Notes: generated by a model from the sequence alone, not told the origin. 64,000 bases of DNA from Quercus robur (GCF_932294415.1 NC_065542.1:51159906-51223905), one strand, 5' to 3'. Numbered from the stretch's first letter, positions 10,857 through 23,959 are shown. Program-made: numbers and translations.

Positions 10857-10910
10857 GTAAGTGTTCTCAATCACTTCCAATCCTAGTGTTCATCTAACAC
10901 ATCTCATCAA

Positions 10911-12035
10911 AAAGATGGTCAAGACAATCACCATGTGAAGCTTGAGTCTCTCGAATGTTGCCAAGATCAGTAAGTACAAGCTGAAGCTGATTAAGAATGG
11001 CAACTAGTGTGGCCTCTAAATAGTAGATACTTTCTCAACTCATCCATGCCCCATAGTCAAAGACTTCAACACCACCTCTCGGCTCCCATTGAAAGGTTGC
11101 AATAGCACTAGGTGCATGTCAAAGGAGAAACTGTGCAAAGGCCTTTTACTACAAAAAAAAAGGTTAGGTTTTTACAAGGGTCAAAACCCATGAAAAAAAA
11201 AATTAAAAACCCACGAAAAAAGATTATTTTGAGAGTCAAGATGATCCTCAATGACCTTTGAAATATACACCATCAAAAAAGAAATTTTGATAGCCTTTGT
11301 GACCCTCAAAACAAGTGATTTATCTTTATTGAAGATATTTGACCCTTTAAAAAGTTAAAAATAATGATAAATATCTCAAAAGTGTCGAAAGATTTAAAAG
11401 TCGAAACAAGTCAAGTTTTTTGTATAGCATGTTTCATGTTATTTATACATGCCATATATGCATGAAGGCTTGAACATTTGCGGAATGTTGTATTACTAAT
11501 TCTGTGGTGGTCTATTCCTAATAACTTTGGGCTTTTGGGCCTGGACCCCCAATTTATTTGTACTTTAGGTTGGGCTTTTCCCACAATGGGAGATCCAAGA
11601 TGTGGCTACTGATGTCACTTTTGGAGTTCTAGTGTTACTTTGACACCAAACCACCTTGATCTTAGCTTAGCCAAGAAGGCTGCTAAGCAGCCAAGCCCTC
11701 TCCCTGAAATCTGAATAGGATTTCCTTCTCTCCGAGATGTATTTTTCCTTAACACATATATGCATTGAAATTTAATTGGGTAACTTAGTAGACTGTAATT
11801 AAGGAGCTATATCTAAGTCTTGTCATATTTTTAAATTATTTTCAAGTAGATAGTACGGTTGTTTTTGGAAATATAGACAATTGGATCCTGAAGAGTTATA
11901 TTTTTATTATAAATTTGGATTAGAATCATTAGATACGACTAAAAGAGCTAAATTAATTAGCTTGACTTCATTTTCTACTGCATAGTTTCTAAACTTCTAA
12001 CACCCATAAACAGTATAATTACATATTCAATTTAC
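10911..12035. other. Spacer with no supported gene
   Basis: I see no intact coding region. The first 200 bp may extend the conserved 3' part of the EF-hand unit. A CACTA-like fragment is noted separately at 11147-11427. From 11460 to 11760 the sequence is less AT-rich and contains cct/ggg blocks, but it has no recognisable domain. Confidence 0.5.
11147..11427. mobile_element. Possible short CACTA-derived MITE
   Basis: The left edge reads tactacaaaaaaa and the right edge ttttttgtatag. These resemble the CACTACAAAAAA termini of the CACTA element at 31258-33176 with changes at both ends. Inside are repeated, partly inverted motifs around gggtcaaaaccc and gaccctcaaaac. The target duplication is not clear. 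Confidence 0.3.
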
Positions 12036-12426
12036 GGACAAAATGGCCTTATGCCCTTTTCAACCAAATTATATAGCCTTATGCCCCTCTTCCCAAACTA
12101 ATTAGGGAAATGTCCATCTTTTGTAACTCGATTTTCTCAAAATCGAGTTAAAAAAAAAAAAATCTGGGGCCCTATAGTGAAGTTTTGTAACTCGATCTTC
12201 ATGAAATCGAGTTACTGCCACTATAGGCAATAAAATTGCCTATAACTCGATTTCATGGAGCTCGAGCTACAAAACGTCACTATAGGTCCTTAAAAACGTC
12301 ACCATAGGACTTAACTCGATTTTGAGAAAGTCGAGTTTCAAAATAAGGGCATTTCCTTAATTAGTTTGGGAAGGAGGGTATAAGGCCATATAATTTGGGT
12401 GAAAATGGCATAAGGCAATTTTGTCC
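12036..12426. mobile_element. Foldback MULE-type MITE with 10 bp target duplication
   Basis: The element begins ggacaaaatggcctta and ends taaggcaattttgtcc. The two arms pair over more than 100 bp. Both sides carry the direct repeat ttcaatttac (12026-12035 and 12427-12436), the 9-10 bp size made by Mutator transposases. The centre holds four short palindromes built on AACTCGATTT / AAATCGAGTT. It is 391 bp long with no coding capacity. Confidence 0.8.
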
Positions 12427-12436
12427 TTCAATTTAC

Positions 12437-15165
12437 TCCAAAAAATTGAATGTAAAAGTAAAACCTTGATTTCTGATTCAAGTGTACCCGATTCTTGTTT
12501 GAGTACGCTTTCAGAGGAGGTGGACAACATTTCAAGCATTGGAGAGGGCACTTAGTGTTGGGTGTATGGCTGCTCAACTTGGTTGTAGCATCATGTGATG
12601 GTTTATTTGGAAATTTGAGGAGGAAAAGGATTGGCACGCATGACGTAGGAATCAACATGGCTAACAGAAGATTATATGTCTTCTTTCTTTGCATTTATTT
12701 TTCACTCCGCTTTTTGCTTTTTTAACAACTCATCAAATATTTATTCGTGCTTTGGTTTTCCTAATGAGTGTTAAACTAGTTTACATAATATATTTTTTTA
12801 GAAGTGTTTCGTCTATAATATTTTCAACATTTTCACAACAAAATTGTAGGTATCGAATTATTTCTAGTTTTAATTTGAAGCTACCACTTTGAATAATAGT
12901 AAGTAACAATCTGTTATTTTAAAATTTGTTATAAAAATATTGTAGACATAACTATTAGGTTAAAATAGATTGGCCTCGATTAATTAATCTAATTACCCAA
13001 GTTGATTAATTAGGTCAAATTACATGCAAATCATGGAGGCACCAACAAATCACCAAATAACTAATATGTAGTGGAAAATAAATTAATATGGTGATTTATT
13101 AATAAATGGGGAAAACCTCTCGCAAGGAAAAAATCCCACCTGGTGAATTTAAGGTCGCCACTCCCAAGAATCCACTCATCAATAATCAAACAGTTATAAG
13201 TATAAGGAATTTTACCACTATCCTGGCCTATCCCAATATACCAACCTACAATTGAACCTTCACTTCAATACCTAATTGAACTTAATCTTGTAGCAGACTT
13301 CTTTCTTTTGTTGCAAAAATCTCCAATTTGTGACTAACTCCTTTGCACATATTCCAGTATGTGACTAACTCCAGCAACTTGATTGATTGTTGTTGGCTGC
13401 AAAGTTCTTCATTTCATAAATGATGAAGATCATAAAGCACTTGGTTTCAAAACCCTAAAACGCACAAACGTAGTAACTTTTCACAGAGTGTATAAGTTCT
13501 AAGTCTCTGTTTTCACCGGTTCCTGTGCCAAGGTCTTAAACCATTTAAAACCATATTTTTTTCACTATATAATTAATATCTTAGTTCTTGTCCAATTGAA
13601 TTGATATAAATTGCCTATAGTTGGTCAAATTAGATTTCAAGTCACGATCTTAAATTGACTTGACAACAATAAATAAATAACCTCTACATAGAGACACATA
13701 CATACACATAATAAGAGAGAGATATGCATACCTTTCAAAGGAGAGAGAGAGAGAGAGAGGTGTAGTAGTTCAAAGAAGGTGAATATTGTTTAAGAGGTGG
13801 TGGTGGTTTCGTTAAGACTTTCAATGTTGAAGATTAAGCACACGGATCTAACAAAAAATCCAACAAGAAATTATGAAAAAAAAAAAAGAAAAACAAATTA
13901 GAGAGAAAAACAAATCTATGTTTGGACGAGTAGGAATTTAGAGATGGAGAGAGATTTAAGTTTACCTTTGGCTCAAATCTCCCAAAATAAGTTAGATTAG
14001 AGAGATGTGAGATAGAGAGAGCTAAAATCAATACTATGGCACCATCTAAACAAGAGAAAGGGGAAATCAAAGGAGAGATGTGAGACCTAGACCAAAATTA
14101 GGGTTGAGACTAAGACTGAAGTTCATCTTCAAATGCAACCAACTTTAATGCAAATATTGAGGAAGAATTTGTGGCATTTTCAAATGAGGAAAGCAAATGA
14201 CGAAGAAAAAGAAAGAAGAGTTTGTACAAGGAGTTAAGGCCAGTCTCAACACTAGGCCAAAGAAGTGGGTCTGATTCGGTCGCTAAAAATTACAAAAATA
14301 TCACCATAACTCATTTTCTATCACCCAAAAACAACAAAACATTGTTCTTAATTTTCACAACTCAAACTCAAATTTTGAGTTTTGACTGAGGGAAATTGAG
14401 TTATAAAAACAAAACCAATTAAGACAAATTGTGGTGGAGCTCACAAAATTTGGGAAATGAGTCATGAAAATAGAATATTGGGTGATGAAAATAAAGAAAC
14501 TAAATATAGCCTTAGTGCACTTTTCTTGGGGGTGTAAGCTGCCATGACTCTTAATTTATTCACTTTATTCATGTGTGGGGTGAAAATCTAAGGACCAAAA
14601 GATGATTGGGCCTAGATCAAGACCCACTAGAATTAATTTGTAAAGATGGGTTTACAGGCCAACACTTAGATTCCTAAATGGTAGGTTATGCTCAAAGATA
14701 AAGTAAAAAACGAAAATTGAGTTTCAACAGGTTGATTAAGAATAAAATGTTAAGTTAATTTTCCTCAGAATGGACAAAGAGCCTTTTACACTTGATAAGT
14801 TACAAGGATAAGTGTTTTCTTTGGATTCAATCCATAGTCATTGGGGATCTCTTTTTATTTTATAGTGCTCCTATTTCATTCCTGGCCCTTCACATGGAGA
14901 CTTGTCGATCTCCCCTACTGGCCTCCCACAATTCATATCATTAAATATATGATAAATTAAATTATTTATGATGTTACGATAATTGATCAAATCTTGTTCT
15001 AATCACAAAACCAATAATCTTCTTCTTCTTCTTTTTTATTTATTTATTATTTTTTTTTTTTTTTTATGTTTTAGAAATGATTTGTAATCTCTTATGACCA
15101 CACAAAAATCAATTAATTTAGTGATATGTAAATTTTCACAAACATTGAGATAACTTGTTATGGGG

Positions 15166-15197
<32 letters not shown>

Positions 15198-15290
15198 GTT
15201 TCACACATGAAAATTAAGTTATTCTAATCATGAGTTTTTATTTCAATAATTTGTGAATATATAATATTATTCCAATTACGATTTTTCACA
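12437..15290. other. Spacer with scattered repeat remnants
   Basis: I find no intact gene. The stretch 12955-13340 contains a run like ggggaaaacctctcgcaaggaaaaaa and nearby text that resembles decayed plant LTR-retrotransposon sequence. A (GA)n tract lies at 13741-13760. The stretch 14280-14520 has multiple inverted motifs on gagttat / ataactc that look like a decayed hAT-type MITE. An (AT)n tract lies at 15167-15192. All are low-certainty readings. Confidence 0.4.
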
Positions 15291-15346
15291 TATCTAAGGC
15301 ATGGTCTTTTTTTTTTTTTTTGGTAAACAACAGAAGGGAAATAGCA

Positions 15347-18300
15347 TTACACAATCAGTCTATTACAAAATAGCTCAGCTTTATCAAAAGCTAGCGCATT
15401 ATCCACCACAGGCGGTGGTTCATACAAAATTTGGAAGTCAGAAACTAACTCAGCTCCCATTTTAGCCATAATATCTGCACATCTATTAGCTTCCCGGAAA
15501 ATATGGGTCACAGTGCAGTTAGGCATCAAGTTGATCAGGGTCCTGTAGTCATTTAGTAAGGGTTCAAGCATCAGATTCACAATGTTTGGGTTAGAAAGTA
15601 AATGAACAATAAATTCAGCATCCAGCTCAATGTTAATATTCCCTAGATTAAGATGTTTAGCTAGTATAAGACCATCTTTAAGAGCCCAAAGCTCCGCCAT
15701 AGTGCTGGAAACAGCACCAAGATTCCTAGAAAAACCAGCAATCCAATTCCCTCTACTACAGCGAAGCACCCTACCCCCACCAGCCTTACCGGGGATTCCT
15801 CCAGCAGCCCCATCAGTATTAAGTTTCACCCAACCTGGATTAGGCTTGGTCCATTTGACTTGAATTTGAGTTCTGGGCGGCTTGTTTGAATTATCGGGAA
15901 CAATAGCATAAAACTCAACACCTTTCTAAATACACTGCAAATGTAAATGCTCATTGATTCTCTTATTCCTGAATACAAAGTTGTTGCGGTGAAGCCAGAT
16001 TATCCAAATAGTTTGAGGAAATAAGAACCTCCAAGGAACCCGATATTGATCAAAAGAAATAGATGATTCACAATTTCTCCTCAACCACTCAACAAGAGGA
16101 GTATTATAAAACTCCTGGTCTGTATCATTGATACCCAATTTCCTCCAAATATTTCTCGCTACACCACAATCACGTAAAATATGGATAATAGTTTCAGAGT
16201 TACAACCGCACAGTCACAGGTAGTGTCAATATTAAAGCCTCTTGAACCTAGGACCCCTTTAGCAGGGATGCTGCCATGATAGCACAGCCACAAGAAAAAT
16301 TTGATACGGGGAGTGGTTTTTGCTTTCCAAACCCAAAGTTTAGAAGTACCAAAATTTAGAGGGTTTAGATCTTTTGCAATTAAATAAGCGGAGCTTAAGG
16401 AAAAGTTACCGTCTTTGGAGTAAGCCCAAATCAGAATGTCATCACGGGAAGCATTTAAAGCACTGGGAATGCCTCTTATTTCCTGGATAATCCGCTCAAG
16501 GAAGACAAAAGAAAAGCTTCTCTCATCAGCTAGAAATTCCTTCACAGTACAATTTTCTTCCCCTTCAGTCAATGGTCCTTGGATCTGACATCTCAGAGGG
16601 CCCGACGGCAGCCAGAAATCATGCCAACCATTCACCCCGTCACCGTTAGAGATAGCCCATTTCAAGCCTTTATTAAAGATTACACCCCCAACCTTGCAAG
16701 CCTTCCAAGTACGAGAAGTAGGATACTTTCTACCCCTTCCACACAATCTAGCTGGAGTTAAATATTTTCTGCAAAGCATTTGAGACCATGCCTCATCCGG
16801 ATTTGAAGCAATACGCCAGCAAAGTTTTGCAAGGATGGCATCATTTCTAGCTTTGACTTGGAATAAGCCAAGACCCCCAAAACAAGTAGGATTGGTCACT
16901 TTATCCCACCCCACCATATGAAGTTTCCGTCGTTCATCATTTGAGCCCCAGAGGAAGTCACGGGTAAGCTTATCAATTCTTTCACTAACTTTGGCAGGTA
17001 ATTTGCAACATTGCATGTAGTATTCAACAATGGGGGTGACCGCAGCCTTTAGGAGAACAAGTCTACCAGCAAGTGAAAGGCAATTAGATTTCCAACCAGC
17101 CAGTTTAGCTTGAACTCTATCAATAACAAATTGGAACTCATTCCTATTCCTGCTTTTGTGTCTAAGGGGAAACCCAAGATAGTTACCCAGGTTATTTGTC
17201 TGACTGATACCTAGCTGGTTCGTAAACTCCACCCTTTCCTCATCTGACACAGCTGGAGAGAAAAAAACTTTTGACTTCTCACAGCTGATTTTAAGGCCCG
17301 TTTCCAAGCAAAACTCTTCCAAAACCTCAGAGATGGCTTCACAATTTTCTTGGGTAGCTTTGGCAAATAACAGAAGATCGTCTGCAAAAAATATATGCGA
17401 TTGAGGCTTTAACCCTCCCCCAAACACCATCATCACACTTTCTATTAATCAAAGAGCTTAAAAATTCCATGCAGAGTATAAATATGTAGGGAGATAAAGG
17501 ATCCCCTTGCCGCAGTCCACGCGAAGGCTGGAATTCATCAAGTTGTTCACCATTAAAAAGAAGAGAAACAAAAGTACTGGAAATGCAACTCAAAATCAAC
17601 TCCACCGTGTCCATATGAAAATTAAGACTAGTAAGCATTTTTCTCACAAAGCCCTATTCCAAACGATCGTAGGCTTTTTCAAGATCAATCTTGACAATCA
17701 TGTTGCCAATTCGCCCTTTCATCCTTTCCATTGCAAATAGAAGTTCTTGGGCCACGATGACGTTATCTGTACCTCTTCTACCCGCAACAAAGGCAGATTG
17801 TGAGGGAGAAACCAGCCTAGGCATGAGATGCTTCAATCTTAGGACAAGAATTTTGGACACCACTTTATACAAAGTATTGCAGAGGCTAATGGGTCTAAAG
17901 TGACTGATTGTTTCAAGCCCCAGTTTTTTAGGAATCAAGGCAATAAGAGTTCTGTTGAGCCAAGGAGCAACTTTCTTAGTCTGAAAATTTTTCTTCACTT
18001 CTAGTTTAACAGAGTTCCCCACAACTAACCAAAAACGCTGGAAGAACCCAACATGAAGGCCATCTGGTCCAGGGGCTTTAAAAGCCTTCATAGAATTGAG
18101 GGCAAACAGGATTTCAGCATCTGAGGGCAGCAAGGACAAGTTAAGAGCCTCAGAGTCCGAAAGGGAATTTTCAAAAGGTAAGGGAGTCTGTAAAGTTCTC
18201 TCACACCAGACCTGTTCAGAAGAATATAGTTTTTTGAATCCCATAAGGAAAATCTCCTTAACTCTATCAATGTCTACAATCCAATTTCCATTAGGATCAT

Positions 18301-19433
18301 TGATGCCTGCAATGCGATTCCGGCTTCTTCTATTCAGGGCAGTAATATGGAAAAAGGTGGTGTTCCGCTCACCCTGAATCAGCCAGTTAATCCTAGCTTT
18401 CATCCCCCATAGCTCATCCTCCAAGTCAAGAATCTTCTCCATTTCCCCAGAGAGAAGCTTATGAAGGCCAATCAACCTTTGCGAAGGATTATTTGCAAGA
18501 GCTTTCTCTGCACCAAGGAGTCTTGCAGTCAACTTCCTTTTCCTCCAAAAAAATATCTCCAAAAACTTCTTTATTCCAATTCTTGGCTTTTAGAGTAAAA
18601 TTTGCAACTGCACTGCAAATGTCTTGACTATGCCCTTCCCAGGCTTCCCTCACAATATCAGGAAAACCATCATGACTTAACCATATAGGTTGAAAGCGGA
18701 ACGGGCGAAGGCCCCTGTGGCCAAGGTTTGACTGCAATGATAAGAGAAGGGGACAATGGTCAGAACTGATACGGGCCAGGTGAGACACAATGGCATCCGG
18801 ATATAATAACTTCCAGCCAGAATTAACCCAAACTCTATCAAGCCTTTGTTGAATTACATCAGATACATCTCGGCAATTCGACCAGGTGAATTTAGGACCA
18901 GAGAAGCCTAAATCAATAAGATTGCAAAAATCCATACACTCATTATAAGCAAAAACCCTTCTACTATTGATCCCATTTCCCCCAGATTTTTCTTCCTCTC
19001 TGGTAACATCATTAAAGTCCCCCATTACCGCCCACGGGAGATTATGTCTAACTGATAGAATTTTTAAATTGTTCCATAACAAACTACGCTCCCGAAACCG
19101 GGGGCTACCATAAACAGCACTAAGAAGCCAAGACTGAGAAAGGGATCTAACCTGGACAATGGTATGAATCTCCTGTTTTGTAGCAGAGAGGATGTCCATT
19201 TCCACAAGATCAGAGCGCCAAAGAAGCCATATACCCCTAGCAAAACCAATAGTTTCAGTCGAATAAGCCCCATCAAAAGGCAGGCCCCTGATAATGAAGT
19301 CCGCTCTCGGCCCATCAATTCTGGTTTCCGTAATGACAAAGATGGCTGGTTGATGCCATTCAATAAGGTCAAGAGCAGTCTTCTTAAAGTTAGGCTTCAT
19401 AGCCCCTCTGCAGTTCCATCTTAAGATGTTCAT
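15347..19433 (-). pseudogene. LINE 1 ORF2 (endonuclease, reverse transcriptase, RNase H)
   Basis: ORF2 begins MNILRWNCRG at 19433, 49 nt after ORF1 ends. Domains in order: an exonuclease-endonuclease-phosphatase endonuclease (about 19433-18700) with MGDFND and SSDHCPLL; a reverse transcriptase (about 18110-17240) with RPISLCN, GLRQGDPLSPY and the catalytic FFADDLLLF; a zinc-binding region (about 16420-16140); and RNase H (15829-15420) with all four acidic positions (NTDGA, MAELWAL, ELDAEF, NRCADIMA). Damage: frameshifts near 18550, 17400 and 16220, a Trp-to-stop change at 17654 and a stop at 15926. Catalytic residues are kept, so the decay looks recent. Confidence 0.88.
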
Positions 19434-19482
19434 AATGGGATTTGGATTGGATCGGGCATCAAAATAAGTCGGGGAAGGGTCC

Positions 19483-21543
19483 TCACCCGTCTCCCTCAAC
19501 TTCCATGTTTGTTTCAACTCTCTCTTCTCCCGAATAATTTCCGGGAAAAGATTCACCGCATGCTTCAGTACACCCAACGGACCCAGACTGCTGTAAATAT
19601 TGAGGGTGAGTGCTATTGAAGGGACTGAGAACTGCAGAAGTTTCACCTTGAACAAATTTCCCATGATGATCATTTCGATGGGTCTCTCTAGCAGGATTTT
19701 CCTCTGCATTATCACTGGTTCCAGAAATATTTCCTCCAAGGCACTCAGAGATTTTTCGCAGAGGGGTTGCACGAATAGATGCTCTTGCTGCTGGGACATC
19801 AATGGAGGAAACTTTGGCTGGTCCGTCAGGAAGTGCCAATATGGGTTCGGAGTGGTGAACCATGCCTCGTCCGTCATCGGAAGGTAGCCCAGCCGTGCAC
19901 TGACCTCCGTTAAAGGGAAGATATTCTTCCACGCCTCCATTTCCTCTACATCGAACCATCCCATGATCTCCGTTGGGTCCCGTTGAATTCCTGCAATTGT
20001 TGATTTCCCCATTGGAAATATCTTCCCTTTTAGAAATCTCGCCCAGTGGAAGTCTTGAGACATCATTTGCAGAGGACCCAGCACTAAAGTTAAAGATATT
20101 GTCTGTTTTGAGTGGGGTCTTAGGAAGCCAAGCATTTTGTTCCCAACCCAAACCACGGTTATTCATGCGGTCAGCAACTGTTTTCCTCAGGTTGGGTTTA
20201 GTTAAAGCATTAGCTGCTTTATAGGAAAAACCCTTTTTGCCCTTAGGAAGACCTTGACTAGCACTTGTCTTTACTTGGTTTTCTTGGTTTTTTCCTCCGT
20301 TGTGTCTATCAATCCCAGCACTAGACGTAGAAGCCTTACGCTTCATATCTTTTCTATTGTCAGGGACCACGTCTCGAGGGATTGCCTGGGGATCACTTGA
20401 TTTTGGTGGAGCATCTTGTCCCCTAGTCTCAACAACTCTAGTTCCGCTTGAATGGGTGTTGTACTTCCCATTAGATTTTTTCCTACGTGACACAACCATC
20501 CACTCACCATACACCTTGCCCACTTGATCTGACTTCAAACTAGTACTTGGATCCGAACGTTCCTTCAATAGTTCACCAGTATCATCACTTTCCAGCGGAA
20601 TAGAGGAGCTTTGGTTCCTCGGTGGGGATTGCGGAGAGGAGTTCATGGTAGTCTCACCCGAGCTTCGAATCATCGCAGGACAGTACTCCTTCCGATGACC
20701 TAAACGGCCGCATTCAAAGCACAGCATGTTGATCCCTTCATACTAGACAAGCTGAACCATTTTACCAATTTTAACAGTGTTGATGAGAGGTTGTTCAATA
20801 TTGACCTGTACACAGAGTCTAGCAAAATGGCCTCTAACACCATTTGCAGTATAGGAGCCTATGCGCAGAACCGGTCCAATGGCTCGACCAATTTTCTTTA
20901 GCATGGTGGGTTCGTAAAACTCAATAGGTAGCCCAGGCAGCCTTATCCAAACAGCTACGGAGGAAAGAGAAGCTTCCTCAGCTTTAAACTCCGGCTCCCA
21001 TTTCCTAATGGCCAATAACTGTTGGCCAACAAACCAAGGGCCCCCTTTCAAAACCACCTCAAGGTCCGTCTGCAGCTTAAACTTAATAAGAAAAAAATCA
21101 TTGTCTAAATCAATGATATCCATTCTACCAGTCGGCATCCACATAGTCCTCAATTTGGTAGACAGGAAAAGAAAGCCCACTTTCCGCCCAAACGTTTTGA
21201 CAATGATAGCATTTCCCCAAGGCTCACGGATTCTGATCTTTTCTTCTTTAGACAGAGAAATCGCAACCATACCTTCACATAGGCTCGACTCCTCACAGTC
21301 TGAGTCTGCTTCATCCTCCATGAAAGCATCAAAACCAAATGCTTGTTCGTACGCCCCAAGAATATCCCCCACCAGCTTGTCTTTATAGCTCCTACCTGCA
21401 TTTGCATTTGAATCAGAGTTCCCAGATTGGTAGTCCCCTTCACAATGGTTATCTTTGAATTTCTTGGGGCTTCTCTCCAGTGCGTCACTTTCTTCAGAGC
21501 TTCTTTCTCTCTCCATCAGCTTTCTTGGCACACACTTATTCAT
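19483..21543 (-). pseudogene. LINE 1 ORF1 (DUF4283-like RNA-binding protein with zinc knuckle)
   Basis: Starting at ATG 21543 (or 21516, MERERSSEES), this frame runs 687 codons to 19483 with one internal TAG at 20743-20745. The stop falls just before the zinc knuckle CFECGRLGHRKEYC (CX2CX4HX4C). The upstream part has the plant LINE ORF1 pattern (GGPWFVGQQLLAIRKWEPEF; WIRLPGLPIEFY) of the DUF4283 region. This protein would coat LINE RNA in the cytoplasm and nucleus. The C-terminal half is Ser/Asn/Gly-rich and low in structure. The longer frame upstream to 21759 runs through the target duplication into flanking DNA, so it is not part of the element. Confidence 0.85.
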
Positions 21544-22007
21544 CAAAACAAAAACATAGAAAAATATTCTATCTAAGGCGTGGTTGGTACCCTGTAATAA
21601 ATCTCGAAAATTGCAATAGTGTTCAAATCCTTCTATCCTAAATATCAAATTATTAATAAATAAAATACTAAAAAAAAAAGCTTGACACAAAAAACGGGTC
21701 TGATATTCTAAACTGTAATATGAAAATATGAGATACCTTACCATCTGGACAAAGGACAAGTCAAAGGCATTGTCAAAACTAGATTTGTTTGCAAATCTAT
21801 ATATTACTAAAAGCTAAAGCGTGGCATTTATTGCTGCTGAGCTCCTGTTGCACCATCTCTTCGCCACATAATTATTATTTATTATTTATTCCTTTTTTTT
21901 ATTACCAAAAAGAAACATAAATAGATTATTGACTTTACAAATTTATCTTTGTTGGTTTTAACATCTATATATATTTCTTTTTTATTTCCAATTTTCCTAT
22001 AATTTTT

Positions 22008-23330
22008 TTACATTTACTTATTTTTTAAATATTTACACTTTTTTCAACCTTTCTTCTTCATTTACCTTTTCATCTCCCCACTACCCTCTACTTTAATATT
22101 GTTATTTATCTTTCCCTTCATCTTCCTTTATTTGTCTTTTCTTATCCCTTCCCTCTTACTATAAATTTGTCACTCTTTTCCATTCTTTACATAGTTTTCT
22201 CTCACAAAAAAGATCTCTCTCTCTCTCTCTCTCTCTCAATGTTTAGGTGGATTTTTATTTTTTATTGCATCTCCGCTTTAGGTTGATAAGATTTTGTGTT
22301 TTTAAAAACTCTAATTTAGGTTGATACGATTTAGTTTTGTGTTTTAAGTTATTATTATTATTTTGCTCTTTGATTGTTAAATTTTATCCGATTACATTAA
22401 AAAAAATTAAAGATAGTAAATAAAATTAAAATAGTATTCCATTACATAGCATTATTTAGATAATTTAGTGTTTATTGTTATATCTTTCAATTTTTTTTTC
22501 TTCTCTTCTGTTTTACTCAATATTGAAATTCAACCACATCCTCCTTATCATTAAATTATTTATATTTTCTCTCTCTTTTTGTTTTAAAAAATGAAAAATG
22601 TAATATTTTACTTAAATTCAAATAAAAGAAAATTGTGCTCATCAAATTGTACTCATTTTTTTTTTAACATTTACACTTTCTCCAACAAATTGTACTCTAC
22701 ATTTACATTTTCTCCAACCTTTCTCATTCTCTTTACCTTTTCATCTCCCCAAACATTCTACCTTGATATCACTCTTCCTCTTTCCTTTTATCTTCCTTTA
22801 TTTTGTTTATTTTTATTATCATCCTCTTAGTATAAATTTGTCATTCGCTCTTTCATTCTTTACATAATTTTCTCTTACAAAAAAAATGGTTATTTCCCAC
22901 TCTTTCTCCCTCAATTTTTTGGTTGGTTTTTATTTTTATTTTTCTTGCATCTCTATTTTAGCTTGATAAAGTTTTGTTTTCTTTAGAACTCTATTTTGGT
23001 TGATGGGATTTAGTTTTGTGTTTTAAGTTTTTATTTTTTATTTTTTTATGACTTTGATTGTTAAATATTATCATATTGCATTATAAATAATTAAAAATAG
23101 TATATAAGAATGTACTATTATTATATTACATAGAATTATTTGGATAAGTTAGTTTTTATTATTATGTATTTTATTTTTATTTTTTTCTCATATCATTTTA
23201 TTTAACATTTAAATTCAGCTACATCCCCCATATATATCATTAAATTATTTATATTTCCACTCCTTTTTTATTTTAAAAAATTTAAAATATAATATTTTGC
23301 CTAAATTAAATAAATAAAATTGTCCACATT
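22008..23330 (+). repeat. Tandem duplication of about 650-690 bp
   Basis: Two consecutive diverged units share an ordered set of landmarks: acatttacactttctccaac, tttaccttttcatctcccc, ctataaatttgtcact..., a start-like Ttgcatctc-ctttaggttgat, and gatttagttttgtgttttaag. Unit 1 is about 22008-22650 and unit 2 about 22650-23330. Both are AT-rich and lack a long ORF. They lie inside the putative Helitron. Confidence 0.65.
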
Positions 23331-23502
23331 AAGTGGAGCAATGCTAGGGAAGCACTCATTCTCACACCCAATGCATCAAAGGAAGAATGAAATACAAAAC
23401 AAATCAAGTTAGAAACACTAAAAAAAAAAAAAAAAAAACTAATAATGCATATTTAATGTCATAGAATCATCATCAAATTTTGGAAAACGATAGGTTGCCA
23501 AT

Positions 23503-23503
23503 G

Positions 23504-23546
<43 letters not shown>
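23503..23546. repeat. (GA)n microsatellite
   Basis: About 22 GA units between AT-rich flanks. Confidence 0.9.
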
Positions 23547-23550
<4 letters not shown>

Positions 23551-23934
23551 TATAGAAAAAAAAAATTAATACAAAGTAATAAAGAGTAAATAAAGAAAAA
23601 AAACCAAACAACAATTAGTAATCGTTGATTGGAAAACAAAGAGGTTGTAAGGAGAAGTAAAAAATAAAATACAGATTACCATGTGGAGAACATTAAAAAC
23701 TTTACAGTGTAGTAACATAAACCGTTAAAATCACTTAAAAAATTAAATCAACAACCAACAATTAGATACAATCATAGTACTAAATTTAAATTTAAAGCTA
23801 ATCAAACTCTAACTATGGAAACCATATTAATCATGACTAAAAAAAGGATGTTATCTGATAGTAGTAGAAATTACATAAGAAATAAAGTTATAAAATTTAA
23901 AAATCCATTTTTTGACATTTCATTTAACCTTATT

Positions 23935-23959
23935 TATAATATATATATATATATATATA
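23935..23959. repeat. (AT)n tract at left edge of viral insertion
   Basis: About 12 AT units. A second AT tract at 29246-29274 closes the other side. The insertion therefore appears to lie within one TA-rich microsatellite. Confidence 0.85.

Larger units (their letters stand above)
2771..10910 (+). repeat. Segmental duplication B, copy 1 (EF-hand gene unit)
   Basis: Starting at tgtcactgctacggtcaac, this segment is collinear with 56781-64000: leader, EF-hand/ZZ exon 1, a MITE in intron 1, two micro-exons, and about 2 kb of 3' sequence. Copy 1 has the Helitron at 4148-8125 and about 306 extra bp at 9975-10280. Copy 2 lacks both, but has extra elements at 56941-58533 and 62060-63873. Copy 2 runs off the right window edge, so the true right end is unknown. 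Confidence 0.88.
15307..21569 (-). mobile_element. Full-length L1-type LINE (LINE 1), inactive
   Basis: The minus strand reads ORF1 (nucleic-acid binding), ORF2 (endonuclease, reverse transcriptase, zinc-binding region, RNase H), then a 15-nt A tail (T run at 15307-15321). A 16-base imperfect target duplication brackets it: tatctaaggcatggtc (15291-15306) and tatctaaggcgtggtt (21570-21585), 14 of 16 identical. It is about 6.26 kb, so essentially complete. The short leader before the first ATG is only 26 bp. ORFs contain at least three in-frame stops and three frameshifts, so it cannot retrotranspose on its own. Divergence between the two duplications suggests moderate age. Confidence 0.9.

Noticed and set aside
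12357..12725. Small ORFs on both strands around the foldback MITE
   Set aside because: They overlap the inverted repeat and have no domain or conservation evidence.
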